A stretch of DNA of 64,000 nucleotides, from assembly GCF_014648395.1 (NCBI RefSeq), contig NZ_BMRA01000012.1, positions 151,129 through 215,128 of the forward strand, in the 5' to 3' direction. The position numbers were made by a program, and so were the translations under genes. Positions 33,234 to 42,012 of this stretch are shown here, piece by piece (position 1 is the first letter of the stretch; each line of letters starts with the position of its first letter). The notes beneath the pieces are model-generated. The model was not told the DNA's origin and searched no databases. It saw only the letters and a program-made list of their open reading frames with translations. The stretch comes from Micromonospora fulviviridis (GTDB lineage: Bacteria > Actinomycetota > Actinomycetes > Mycobacteriales > Micromonosporaceae).

Positions 33234-34985
33234 ATGGCTCAACCTGTCACCGACGCTGAGACCGATCCGATCGCCCGGCAGCGCCCCAGCCGGATGCCGT
33301 TCCAGCGTTACCTGCCCTACCACCAGCAGTTCCGGTTCGACCTGCCGGACCGCGCCTGGCCCACCCGCCGCGTCGAGACCGCGCCCCGCTGGTGCGCCGT
33401 TGACCTCCGCGACGGCAACCAGGCCCTGATCGACCCGATGTCCCCGGAGCGAAAGCGCCGGATGTTCCAGCTGCTGGTGCAGATGGGCTACAAGGAGATC
33501 GAGGTCGGCTTCCCCTCGGCCAGCCAGACCGACTACGACTTCGTCCGCCAGCTGATCGAGCAGGACCTCATCCCGGAGGACGTCACCATCCAGGTGCTGA
33601 CCCAGTGCCGGGAGCACCTGATCGACCGGACCTTCGAGTCGCTGCGCGGCGCCCGCCGGGCCATCGTGCACTTCTACAACTCGACCTCGACGCTCCAGCG
33701 CCGGGTGGTCTTCGGCCTGGACCGGGACGGCATCACCGACATCGCCACCACCGGCGCCCGGCTCTGCCAGAAGTACGCGGAGATCCACACCCCGGACACC
33801 GACATCCACTACGAGTACTCGCCGGAGTCGTACACGGGCACCGAGCTGGAGTACGCGCTGGAGGTCTGCTCCAAGGTCATCGACGTGGTCGACCCCACCC
33901 CGGACCGGAAGCTGATCGTCAACCTGCCGGCCACCGTCGAGATGGCCATGCCGAACGTCTACGCCGACTCGATCGAGTGGATGCACCGGCACCTGCCCCG
34001 GCGGGACAGCCTGGTGCTCAGCCTGCACCCGCACAACGACCGGGGCACCGGGGTGGCCGCCGCCGAGCTGGGCCTGCTGGCCGGCGCCGACCGCATCGAG
34101 GGCTGCCTGTTCGGCAACGGCGAGCGCACCGGCAACGTCGACCTGGTGACCCTGGGGCTGAACCTGTTCTCCCAGGGCATCGACCCGATGATCGACTTCT
34201 CGAACATCGACGAAATCAAGCGCGCGGTCGAATACTGCAACCAGCTGCCGGTGCACGAGCGCCACCCGTACGCGGGCGACCTGGTCTACACCGCCTTCTC
34301 CGGCTCCCACCAGGACGCCATCAAGAAGGGCTTCGACGCGCTGCACGCCGACGCGGCGGCGGCCGGGATGCCCGTCGACGAGTTCACCTGGGCCGTGCCC
34401 TACCTGCCGATCGACCCGAAGGACCTGGGCCGCACCTACGAGGCGGTCATCCGGGTCAACTCGCAGTCCGGCAAGGGCGGCGTCGCGTACATCATGAAGT
34501 CCGAGCACCAGCTCGACCTGCCGCGCCGCCTCCAGATCGAGTTCTCCGGCGTGGTCCAGCAGGTCACCGACCACGACGGCGGCGAGGTCGAGCCGGGCAC
34601 CATGTGGGAGATCTTCGCCCGCAACTACCTGGCCGACCACCAGGTCGACCCCGCGGTCACGCTGGCCGGCTACGCCATCGGCACCGCCGAGGGCAAGGTC
34701 GAGATCGAGGCCCGCGTCGGCTACGACGGCGAGGTCCGCCCCCTCACCGCGGTCGGCAACGGCCCGATCGACGCGTACGTCAACGCGCTCCAGTCGGTGG
34801 GCGTGGGCGTACGGGTGCTCGACTACCACGAGCACGCGCTCTCCTCCGGCGGGGACGCGCAGGCCGCCGCGTACGTGGAGTGCGAGGTCGACGGCCGGAC
34901 CGCCTGGGGCGTCGGGGTGGACGCCAACATCGTGACCGCCTCGATCAAGGCGGTCACCAGCGCGGTCAACCGCGCCCGCGCCTGA
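33234..34985 (+). CDS. leuA: 2-isopropylmalate synthase
   Basis: 583 residues. It condenses acetyl-CoA with 2-oxoisovalerate, the first leucine-specific step. The catalytic HMGL-like barrel starts at VDLRDGNQALIDPM (metal Asp and catalytic Arg), with LSLHPHNDRGTG (metal His) and GNGERTGNVD further on. The C-terminal ~150 residues are the LeuA allosteric domain that binds leucine. Length fits the long actinobacterial LeuA type. The ATG at 33234 follows GGGAG. It is preceded by a leader peptide and alternative hairpins, and its terminator lies inside the convergent gene. Confidence 0.95.
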   Translation: MAQPVTDAETDPIARQRPSRMPFQRYLPYHQQFRFDLPDRAWPTRRVETAPRWCAVDLRDGNQALIDPMSPERKRRMFQLLVQMGYKEIEVGFPSASQTDYDFVRQLIEQDLIPEDVTIQVLTQCREHLIDRTFESLRGARRAIVHFYNSTSTLQRRVVFGLDRDGITDIATTGARLCQKYAEIHTPDTDIHYEYSPESYTGTELEYALEVCSKVIDVVDPTPDRKLIVNLPATVEMAMPNVYADSIEWMHRHLPRRDSLVLSLHPHNDRGTGVAAAELGLLAGADRIEGCLFGNGERTGNVDLVTLGLNLFSQGIDPMIDFSNIDEIKRAVEYCNQLPVHERHPYAGDLVYTAFSGSHQDAIKKGFDALHADAAAAGMPVDEFTWAVPYLPIDPKDLGRTYEAVIRVNSQSGKGGVAYIMKSEHQLDLPRRLQIEFSGVVQQVTDHDGGEVEPGTMWEIFARNYLADHQVDPAVTLAGYAIGTAEGKVEIEARVGYDGEVRPLTAVGNGPIDAYVNALQSVGVGVRVLDYHEHALSSGGDAQAAAYVECEVDGRTAWGVGVDANIVTASIKAVTSAVNRARA

Positions 34986-36444
34986 TCCCGCTCCGGGAAG
35001 GGCCCTCCGCCGACGGGGGCCCTTCCCGCCGGGGGCGGTGGATCAGCAGGGCGGCCAGCACCGCCCCGGCCAGCAGCAGGCCGGCGCACCAGAGCATCGC
35101 CCCGCGGAACGCGTCGGCCAGCGCGGTCTTCTGCTCGTACCCGGTGCCGGAGAGGCCGACCAGCAGCGGCAGCGCCGCCACCGCGAGCAGGCCGCCCGCC
35201 CGGGAGGCGGCGTTGTTGAAGCCGCTCGCCACCCCGGCGAACCGGTCCGCCACCGCAGCCAGCACGGACGCGGTCAGCGGGGCGACCACCAGGGTGAGCC
35301 CCGCCCCGAACAGGACCACCCCGGGCAGCACGTCCACCCAGTACGACGCCCCGGGGCCGACCCGGCGCAGCAGCAGCAGTCCGGCCGCGGCGACCACCGG
35401 GCCGACGGTGAGCGGCAGCCGGGGGCCGATCCGGGCGGCGAGCGCCCCGGCACGGGCCGAGCCGACAAGCAGCAGCAGCGTCATCGGCACGGTGGCCAGG
35501 CCGGTGAGCAGGGCCGACCAGCCGACCACGTTCTGCAGGTAGACGGCGAGGAAGAAGGTGAACCCGCCGAGGGCCGCGTACACCACCACGGTGAAGATGT
35601 TCAGCACCGAGAAGAGCCGGCTGCCGAACAGCCCGGTGGGCAGCATGGCGGCGTCGCCGCGGCGCCGCTCGACCAGCACGAAGACCACCGCGCCGAGCAC
35701 CCCGAGCAGCGCCGCGACCAGCACCGTCGGGGAGCCGGCGCCGCGCGCCGGGGCGTCGATGAGGGCGTACGTGACGCCGCCGAGGCCCAGCGCGCCGAGC
35801 AGCGCGCCGGCCACGTCGAACCGCCGGCCCGCCCCGGTACGCGAGGCGGCCTCGTCCCGGCTCTCCGGCACCCAGCGCAGCGCGGCGAGCACCACCCCGA
35901 CGGCCAGCGGCAGGTTCACGAAGAAGATCCACCGCCAGGAGAGCGTGTCGATCAGCCAGCCACCGAGGAGCGGGCCGAGCGCGGTGGACACCCCGGAGAG
36001 CCCCGACCAGGTGCCGATCGCCCTGGCCCGGTCGTCCGGGTCGAAGCTGGCCTGGAGCACGGAGAGCGAGCCGGGGGTGAGCAGCGCCCCGCCGGCGCCC
36101 TGGAGGAACCGGGCCGCGATCAGCCAGCCGGTGCCCTGGGCCAGCCCGCAGAGCACCGACGCCACGGCGAACCACACCACCCCGACCAGGAAGACCCGCC
36201 GCCGCCCGAACCGGTCGCCGAGCGCGCCGCCGAGCAGCACGAAGGCGGCCAGCATCAACAGGTAGCCGTTGACGGTCCATTGCAGACCCGCCACGGTGGC
36301 GCCCAGCTCGGCGCCGAGCCGGGGCAGCGCCACGTTGACCACGGTGCTGTCCAGGAAGACCATGCCCGAGGCGAGGATCGCGGCGAGCAGCGTGCCGCGT
36401 CCGGCCGTGGAGCCGATACGCAGCGCGGGGGCGGGTGCGGTCAT
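34966..36444 (-). CDS. DHA2-family (14-helix) MFS drug efflux transporter
   Basis: 492 residues with about 14 predicted helices. Helix 1 MVFLDSTVVNVALPRLGAEL is the DHA2 hallmark; GGALGDRFGRRRVF is the loop 2-3 motif; LGPLLGGWLIDTLSWRWIFF is the antiporter motif C region. It would export drugs or cations using the proton gradient. The frame ends 20 bp inside leuA on the other strand, and its last 20 residues (SAEGPSRSGIRRGRG and before) are encoded across leuA's terminator hairpin. Confidence 0.88.
   Translation of the reverse strand: MTAPAPALRIGSTAGRGTLLAAILASGMVFLDSTVVNVALPRLGAELGATVAGLQWTVNGYLLMLAAFVLLGGALGDRFGRRRVFLVGVVWFAVASVLCGLAQGTGWLIAARFLQGAGGALLTPGSLSVLQASFDPDDRARAIGTWSGLSGVSTALGPLLGGWLIDTLSWRWIFFVNLPLAVGVVLAALRWVPESRDEAASRTGAGRRFDVAGALLGALGLGGVTYALIDAPARGAGSPTVLVAALLGVLGAVVFVLVERRRGDAAMLPTGLFGSRLFSVLNIFTVVVYAALGGFTFFLAVYLQNVVGWSALLTGLATVPMTLLLLVGSARAGALAARIGPRLPLTVGPVVAAAGLLLLRRVGPGASYWVDVLPGVVLFGAGLTLVVAPLTASVLAAVADRFAGVASGFNNAASRAGGLLAVAALPLLVGLSGTGYEQKTALADAFRGAMLWCAGLLLAGAVLAALLIHRPRREGPPSAEGPSRSGIRRGRG
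34995..35027 (+). terminator. terminator of leuA, inside the convergent transporter gene
   Basis: GGGAAGGGCCC (34995-35005) and GGGCCCTTCCC (35017-35027) are perfectly complementary. They stand 10 bases after the leuA stop yet lie within coding sequence of the opposite-strand transporter. Confidence 0.82.
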
Positions 36445-36553
36445 GGGTAACCACTCTGCCCGGCGCTCCACTTCCGACGCCACGAATCACGGAAACCGTC
36501 GCCGGGTACTGTGCGGACTCGCCCGGAGCACGCAAGCTGGAGAGGTGTCGTCT

Positions 36554-37210
36554 GTGCGTACGAGATCAGGAGCCCGTGCCGGGATGGCCGTCGCGCTCAC
36601 CGCGGTGCTCGCCCTCGGCGTGGCCGGCTGCGTGCCGGTCGACGAGCCGGACACGCCACCCAGCAGCGCCGGCAACGTCAACCAGCAGCTCGGTGAGCTG
36701 ACCGTCGCCGCCGCCGGGTCGATGAAGGGCTACAGCCGGACCCGCTTCCCGCACTGGCGGGACACCGGCAAGAACTGCGACGTGCGGGACACCGTGCTGC
36801 AACGGGACGGGGAGGGCATCAAGCTCTCCGGCTGCAACGTGGTCGGTGGCCGCTGGGAGAGCCCGTACGACGGGCAGGCGCTGACCGATCCGGCCGACGT
36901 GGACATCGACCACATGGTGCCGCTGGCCAACGCCTGGCGCTCCGGCGCCGACGAGTGGGACGACGCGAAGCGCGGCGACTTCGCCAACGACCTGACCCGG
37001 CCGCAGCTGATGGCGGTTTCCCTCCGCTCCAACCGGGCAAAGGGTGACCAGGACCCGTCCCAGTGGAAGCCGGCGAACCGCTCGTTCTGGTGCCAGTACG
37101 CCGCGGACTGGGTGACGGTCAAGCACTACTGGCGGCTGACGGTGACCAGTGCCGAGAAGGCCGCTCTCACCGACATGTTGGAGGGCTGCACATGGGCGAA
37201 CAAGCCGTGA
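36554..37210 (+). CDS. lipoprotein nuclease of the DUF1524/HNH type
   Basis: 218 residues from the GTG at 36554, eight bases after GGAGAGG. Signal sequence with lipobox VAGC at about residue 26. The catalytic core is DVDIDHMVPLANAWRSGADE, an HNH-like motif with the His-Met-Val-Pro-Leu core of DUF1524, preceded by CDVRDTVLQRDG and followed by PQLMAVSLRSNRAKGDQDP. It should degrade extracellular DNA at the cell surface. The 3' end overlaps the next gene by 19 bp. Confidence 0.88.
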   Translation: MRTRSGARAGMAVALTAVLALGVAGCVPVDEPDTPPSSAGNVNQQLGELTVAAAGSMKGYSRTRFPHWRDTGKNCDVRDTVLQRDGEGIKLSGCNVVGGRWESPYDGQALTDPADVDIDHMVPLANAWRSGADEWDDAKRGDFANDLTRPQLMAVSLRSNRAKGDQDPSQWKPANRSFWCQYAADWVTVKHYWRLTVTSAEKAALTDMLEGCTWANKP

Positions 37211-37671
37211 CCGGTGCCGGCGACACACCGGCGCCGGAGAGGACGCCGGACGCCACCGGCGAGGACGCCGCGGCGGCGGCCGGCGGTGCGACCGCGCCCG
37301 GCCCGACCTCGGCCGGGATGACGGCGGACGGCACGCCGGCCGCCCCCGCCGACGTCTCCGGGGCCGGGATGTCCGCCGACGCCACCCCGCCCGCGCCCGC
37401 CGGCGCCCCGCCGGCACCCGGGCCGCAGGAGCGGACCAGCGACATCACCGCCGGCGCGGGCGGGGTGATGACCGACGAGGCCGGCGTGGTGACCGGCGAC
37501 CTGACGCTGCGCACCGAGTACGCCGACGGCCAGGTCACACTGCGGGTGCAGTACAAGGACGCCGACGAGTGGTACGCGGTGACCGGCGGCCGGGTGCCGC
37601 TGGCCGACCCGGCCGCGCTGGACGCCGTACACACCGTCGCGGTGGCCCTGCTCAACCGTCCCGAGGGCTGA
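37192..37671 (+). CDS. hypothetical Ala/Pro-rich protein
   Basis: 159 residues. Its ATG lies inside the end of the nuclease gene, behind GGAGGGCTGC, so it is translationally coupled to it. Residues 1-80 are Ala/Pro/Gly/Thr-rich, low in complexity and probably disordered. Residues 85-159 form a compact beta-rich domain (GDLTLRTEYADGQVTLRVQY, YAVTGGRVPLADPAAL). No signal peptide is seen, so it is probably cytosolic. Overlap with a toxic nuclease invites the thought of an immunity or chaperone role, but nothing in the sequence proves it. Confidence 0.72.
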   Translation: MGEQAVTGAGDTPAPERTPDATGEDAAAAAGGATAPGPTSAGMTADGTPAAPADVSGAGMSADATPPAPAGAPPAPGPQERTSDITAGAGGVMTDEAGVVTGDLTLRTEYADGQVTLRVQYKDADEWYAVTGGRVPLADPAALDAVHTVAVALLNRPEG

Positions 37672-37686
37672 CCGCTCCGAACGCGA

Positions 37687-37721
37687 CGAGGCCCCTTTCC
37701 CGCGCCGGGGAAGGGGCCTCG
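37687..37721. terminator. terminator between convergent genes
   Basis: CGAGGCCCCTTTCCC and GGGGAAGGGGCCTCG pair over 15 bases (one G-T wobble) around a 5-base loop. It serves the hypothetical gene on the left and, on the other strand, the peptide-transporter operon. Confidence 0.85.
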
Positions 37722-37731
37722 CGTCGTCACG

Positions 37732-38838
37732 TCACGGGGTCGGGATCAGCTCCCCGGTGTCGCCGGGCGCCGCGCCGTCGTCCGGCCGGACCAGTTCCGG
37801 CTCCACCTCGTGCGGCCGGATCCGGCCGGCCGCGATGTCCTCGGCGTAGTGGCAGGCCACGCGGTGCCCGCCGAGCACCTCGCGCAGCGCCGGCCGCTCC
37901 TCGGCACAGCGGGTCGGCTGGGCCCACGGGCAGCGGGTGTGGAACCGGCAGCCGGCCGGCGGATTAGTCGGCGAGGGCAGGTCGCCGGCGAGCAGGATCC
38001 GCTCCCGGCGGTCCTCCACCTGCGGGTCCGGCACCGGCACCGCCGACATGAGCGCCTTGGTGTACGGGTGCATGGGCTCCCGGTAGAGGTCGTCGCTGGA
38101 CGCCTCCTCGACCAGTCCGCCGAGGTACATCACCCCGACCGTGTCGGCGATGTGCCGGACCACCGCCAGGTCGTGGGCGATGATCAGGTACGTCAGGCCG
38201 TGCTCGTTCTGCAGTTCCTCCAGCAGGTTGATCACCTGGGCCTGGATGGACACGTCCAGCGCGGAGACCGGCTCGTCGGCGACGATCAGGTCCGGGTCGA
38301 GCACCAGCGCCCGGGCGATGCCGATGCGCTGCCGCTGCCCGCCGGAGAACTCGTGCGGGTACTTGCTCAGCGCCGAGGCGGGCAGGCCGACCGCGGCGAG
38401 CGCCTCCCGGAGCCGCTTGTCGGTGGCCGCCTTGTCCTTGGCCAGGCCGTGCGCCTTGAGCCCTTCGACCAGCAGTGACTCCACCGACTGGCGGGGGTCG
38501 AGACTGGACAGCGGGTCCTGGAAGATCATCTGGATGCGGCGACGCATCCGGCGCATCGACTCGCCCTTGAGTGCGCGGATGTCGGTGCCGTCGAAGACGA
38601 TCTCGCCGTCGGTCGGCTCGACCAGCCGCAGCAGGCCCCGGCCGAGGGTGGACTTGCCACACCCCGACTCGCCCACCAGCCCATACGTCTCGCCCTTGTT
38701 GATGGAGAGCGAGACGCCGTCGACGGCGTAGACGTAGCCGACGGTGCGGTCGAAGAGCACACCGCTCTTGATCGGGAAGTGGACCTTGACGTCGCGCAGT
38801 TCGACAAGTGGTCCGGTCCGCTCGGTCGACTCGGTCAC
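37732..38838 (-). CDS. dipeptide/oligopeptide ABC transporter ATPase (DppF/OppF type)
   Basis: 368 residues from the GTG at 38838, which overlaps the previous stop by 4 bp. Walker A GLVGESGCGKST, ABC signature FSGGQRQRIGIARAL, Walker B LIVADEPVSALD and the H-loop His in IIAHDLAVVRH are all present. The C-terminal oligopeptide domain has CRFHTRCPWAQPTRC, which in relatives holds an iron-sulfur cluster. It pairs with the DppD-type ATPase to power peptide uptake. Last gene of the operon. Confidence 0.93.
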   Translation of the reverse strand: MTESTERTGPLVELRDVKVHFPIKSGVLFDRTVGYVYAVDGVSLSINKGETYGLVGESGCGKSTLGRGLLRLVEPTDGEIVFDGTDIRALKGESMRRMRRRIQMIFQDPLSSLDPRQSVESLLVEGLKAHGLAKDKAATDKRLREALAAVGLPASALSKYPHEFSGGQRQRIGIARALVLDPDLIVADEPVSALDVSIQAQVINLLEELQNEHGLTYLIIAHDLAVVRHIADTVGVMYLGGLVEEASSDDLYREPMHPYTKALMSAVPVPDPQVEDRRERILLAGDLPSPTNPPAGCRFHTRCPWAQPTRCAEERPALREVLGGHRVACHYAEDIAAGRIRPHEVEPELVRPDDGAAPGDTGELIPTP

Positions 38839-39821
38839 GGCACCGCCACCTCCTCGGAAACGGGGTTGTTGCAGCGCAGGTCGCCGCCGGTCGCGGTGGG
38901 GTCGAGCGGGGGCGTGCCCTCCAGGCAGGCGTCCACCACGTTGTCGCAGCGGGGGGCGAACGCGCACCCCTCGACCCACGGGATGTTGTCGGCCACCGAG
39001 CCGCGGATGGCGTGCAGCCGCTCGCCCCGGGGCGAGTCCAGCCGCGGCACCGAGCTCAACAGCCCGTGCGTGTACGGGTGCCGCGGCCGGGCGAAGAGCT
39101 CGTGGCGGGCGGCCCGCTCGACCACCTTGCCGCCGTAGAGCACGTTGACCGTGTCGCAGAGGCCGGCCACCACGCCCAGGTCGTGCGTGATCATGATGAG
39201 CGCGGTGCCGGTCTCGTCGACGAGCTGCTTGAGCAGGGTGAGGATCTGCGCCTGGATGGTCACGTCCAGCGCGGTGGTCGGCTCGTCCGCGATCAGCAAC
39301 CGTGGCTTGCAGGCCAGCGCGATGGCGATCAGCGCGCGCTGCCGCATGCCGCCGGAGATCTGGTGCGGGTACTCCTTGAGCCGCCGCATCGGGTCGGGGA
39401 TGCCGACCGCGTCGAGCAGTTCCCGGGACTCCTTCATGGCCGCCTTGCGGTCCATCCCGCGGTGCCGCTCCAGCACCTCGGCCACCTGTGTGCCGATCGG
39501 CACGACCGGGTTCAGCGAGGAGAGCGGGTCCTGGAAGATCATGCCGATGTCCCGGCCGCGCCGGTCCCGCATGTCGTCCGGGCGCAGCTTCAGCAGGTCG
39601 GCGCCGTCGAAGTTGACCTCGCCGGTGACCTTGTTGCCCCGCCGGGGCAGCAGGCCCATGATCGCCAGGCTGGTCACGCTCTTGCCGCAGCCGGACTCGC
39701 CGACCAGGCCCACGGTCTGCCCCGGCTCCACGCTGAAGCTGACCTTGTCGACCGCGGTGAACGGCCGCTCACCGCGACGCTGGAACACCACGCTCAGATC
39801 GCGTACGTCGAGCAGGCTCAT
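38835..39821 (-). CDS. dipeptide/oligopeptide ABC transporter ATPase (DppD/OppD type)
   Basis: 328 residues. GLVGESGCGKSVTSLAIMGL (Walker A), ISGGMRQRALIAIAL (signature), LLIADEPTTALD (Walker B) and MITHDLGVVA (His switch). The C-terminal part carries the Cys cluster CAFAPRCDNVVDAC. It is the second nucleotide-binding subunit of the peptide importer. The 43-bp gap upstream and 4-bp overlap downstream keep it within the operon. Confidence 0.93.
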   Translation of the reverse strand: MSLLDVRDLSVVFQRRGERPFTAVDKVSFSVEPGQTVGLVGESGCGKSVTSLAIMGLLPRRGNKVTGEVNFDGADLLKLRPDDMRDRRGRDIGMIFQDPLSSLNPVVPIGTQVAEVLERHRGMDRKAAMKESRELLDAVGIPDPMRRLKEYPHQISGGMRQRALIAIALACKPRLLIADEPTTALDVTIQAQILTLLKQLVDETGTALIMITHDLGVVAGLCDTVNVLYGGKVVERAARHELFARPRHPYTHGLLSSVPRLDSPRGERLHAIRGSVADNIPWVEGCAFAPRCDNVVDACLEGTPPLDPTATGGDLRCNNPVSEEVAVP

Positions 39822-39864
39822 CGGGTCACTTCCTCATCGTGCAGGTCCTTGGTCCGCATCGCCG

Positions 39865-40905
39865 TCACCGCCGGCTCTTCGGGTCGATCGCCTCGCGCAT
39901 GCCCTCACCCAGCAGGGTGAAGCCCAGCGCGACCACGATGATCGCGACGGCCGGGTAGTAGGCCAGCTCCGGGCGGACCTCGAAGTAGCGCTGACCGTCC
40001 ACACCGAGCATCAGGCCCCACTCGGCGCGGTTGATGTCGGGGTCACCGAGACCGAGGAAGGACAGCGAGGCCGCCTCCAGGATCGCGGTGGAGAGGGTCA
40101 GCGTGGCCTGCACGATCACGGCGGTCATGGCGTTGGGCAGCATGTGCCGGAGCACGATCGACCCCTGCTTGACGCCGAGCGCCCGGGCGGCCAGCACGTG
40201 GTCGCTCTCCCGTTGGGCGAGCATCGAACCGCGTAGCAGCCGGGCGAAGATCGGCACGTTGACGATGGCCACCGCCAGGATGACCGTCCACTGGCTCGAC
40301 CGGCTGGCCATGGCCACCAGGCTGATGGCCAGCAGCAGGGCCGGCAGGGCCAGCATCACGTCGGTGAAGCGCATCAGGATGTTGTCGACCCAACCGCCGA
40401 AGGCGCCGGCGATCGCGCCGATCAGCACGCCGAGGGCCAAACCGATCAGCGTGGCGAGCACGCCGACGAAGAGGGTCTGCCGGCTGCCGTGGATCATGCG
40501 GGACAGGAAGTCCCGGCCGAGCGGGTCGGAGCCGAGCGGGAACTCGCTGCTGGCACCGGGGATGTTGTCGACGGTGAGGTTCTTCGTCAGCTCGTCGAAG
40601 CGCTGCGCGGGGTCGTGCGGCGCGAGCAGCGGCGCGAAGATCGCGACCAGGATGAACAGCGCCACGATGGACGCGCCGACGATCGCCGTCGGGTTGCGCC
40701 GCAGCCGACGGAACGCGTCCCGGACCAGGCTCACGCCGCCCTTGTCGGCGGTGGCCTGGGCGAGCTGCTCCAGCCGGGCGCGCTTGCGCTCGCCGAGCCG
40801 GTCGAGGCCGCGCGGCAGGGTGCCCTCGCGCTTCTCCTCGACGGCGGCGGGGTCCACGCTCTCGCGCGGGGTGCCCACGACGGGCCGGGTGATCGGATCA
40901 CTCAT
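39865..40905 (-). CDS. dipeptide/oligopeptide ABC transporter permease (DppC/OppC type)
   Basis: 346 residues. A charged cytoplasmic N-terminal tail of ~80 residues is followed by six helices. The OppC N-domain GSDPLGRDFLSRMIHGSRQT is intact, and the EAA loop reads AARALGVKQGSIVLRHMLPN. The long N-terminal tail is more extended than in enteric DppC. The ATG at 40905 overlaps the DppB stop (ATGA), showing tight coupling. Confidence 0.92.
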   Translation of the reverse strand: MSDPITRPVVGTPRESVDPAAVEEKREGTLPRGLDRLGERKRARLEQLAQATADKGGVSLVRDAFRRLRRNPTAIVGASIVALFILVAIFAPLLAPHDPAQRFDELTKNLTVDNIPGASSEFPLGSDPLGRDFLSRMIHGSRQTLFVGVLATLIGLALGVLIGAIAGAFGGWVDNILMRFTDVMLALPALLLAISLVAMASRSSQWTVILAVAIVNVPIFARLLRGSMLAQRESDHVLAARALGVKQGSIVLRHMLPNAMTAVIVQATLTLSTAILEAASLSFLGLGDPDINRAEWGLMLGVDGQRYFEVRPELAYYPAVAIIVVALGFTLLGEGMREAIDPKSRR

Positions 40906-41909
40906 CGCACACGCACCCTCGGGTCGATGAAGGCGTAGGAGAGGTCGACCAGGAGGTTGACGACCACGAAGACCAACGCGGCCAGCAGGATCAGCGCCTG
41001 GAGCACCGGGTAGTCGCGGCCGCCGCTGATCGAGTTGTAGATCAGGGTGCCGAGGCCGCCCCAGTTGTACACCCGCTCGGTGAGCACCGCGCCGGAGAGC
41101 AGCGCGCCGGTCTGCAGGCCGATGGTGGTGACCACCGGCAGCAGGGCGTTGCGCAGGATGTGACGGCCCCGGATGGTCTTGTGCCGCAGGCCCTTCGCCT
41201 CGGCGGTGCGGACGAAGTCCTCGTTGAGCACGTCGAGCACGCTGGCCCGGGTGATCCGGACGATCACCGCGAGCGGGATGGTGGCCAGGGTGAGCGCCGG
41301 CAGGATCAGGTGCCACAGCGCGTCGCCGGCGGCGTCGAACTCCCGGGTGAGCAGCCCGTCGAGGACGAAGAACCCGGTCACGTCGGTGTTGTCCACCCCG
41401 GTGCTGATCCGGCCCGAGGGCGGGAACCAGTGCATGTTCTGGGTGAATACGTCCTTGAGCAGGTAGCCCAGGAAGAAGATCGGGATCGAGATGCCGAGCA
41501 GGGTGCCGGCGATGCTCAGGTTGTCGAGCAGCCGGCCGCGGTGCCGGGCGGCGAGGTAGCCGAGCGGCACGCCGAGCCCGATGGCGATGATCATGGCGGC
41601 AGCGGCCAGCTCGATGGTGGCCGGGAAGGCGCGGCCGATCACCTCGGTGACCGGGTCACCGCTCCGGATCGAGTTGCCGAAGTCGCCGGTCAGCAGCCGC
41701 TGCATGAACTTGGCGTACTGCACCAGGATCGGCTGGTCGTAGCCGAGGGCCTTGACCAGCAGGGCGCGCCGCTCCGGCGTGGCCCGCTCACCGAGCAGCG
41801 CCTCGATCGGGCCGCCGGGGAGATTCCGCAGCCAGACGAAGACCAGCGCGGACAGCCCTATCAGGGTCACCACCAGCTGCAGCAGGCGGCGGACTATGAC
41901 TCGCAACAT
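40902..41909 (-). CDS. dipeptide/oligopeptide ABC transporter permease (DppB/OppB type)
   Basis: 335 residues with six predicted helices. It starts MLRVIVRRLLQLVVTLIGLS, standard for the family; the EAA loop is RTAEAKGLRHKTIRGRHILR and the end is SYAFIDPRVRVR. It forms the membrane channel with the DppC-type subunit. A 15-bp perfect hairpin lies between this gene and the upstream binding-protein gene. Confidence 0.92.
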   Translation of the reverse strand: MLRVIVRRLLQLVVTLIGLSALVFVWLRNLPGGPIEALLGERATPERRALLVKALGYDQPILVQYAKFMQRLLTGDFGNSIRSGDPVTEVIGRAFPATIELAAAAMIIAIGLGVPLGYLAARHRGRLLDNLSIAGTLLGISIPIFFLGYLLKDVFTQNMHWFPPSGRISTGVDNTDVTGFFVLDGLLTREFDAAGDALWHLILPALTLATIPLAVIVRITRASVLDVLNEDFVRTAEAKGLRHKTIRGRHILRNALLPVVTTIGLQTGALLSGAVLTERVYNWGGLGTLIYNSISGGRDYPVLQALILLAALVFVVVNLLVDLSYAFIDPRVRVR

Positions 41910-41942
41910 CTCTCACACACCAGATTCTCGGTAAACAGCGGG

Positions 41943-41980
41943 TCGGCCCGGGCCGGGAGAGAGAGCCCGGCCCGGGCCGA
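41943..41980 (-). terminator. intercistronic hairpin between binding-protein and permease genes
   Basis: TCGGCCCGGGCCGGG (41943-41957) and CCCGGCCCGGGCCGA (41966-41980) pair perfectly around an 8-base loop. In peptide-transporter operons such a hairpin after the binding-protein gene stabilises its mRNA and lets only part of transcription continue, so the binding protein is made in excess. Confidence 0.8.
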
Positions 41981-42012
41981 TTCCGCGTACGGCGTCAGCG
42001 GTCAGTAGCGCT

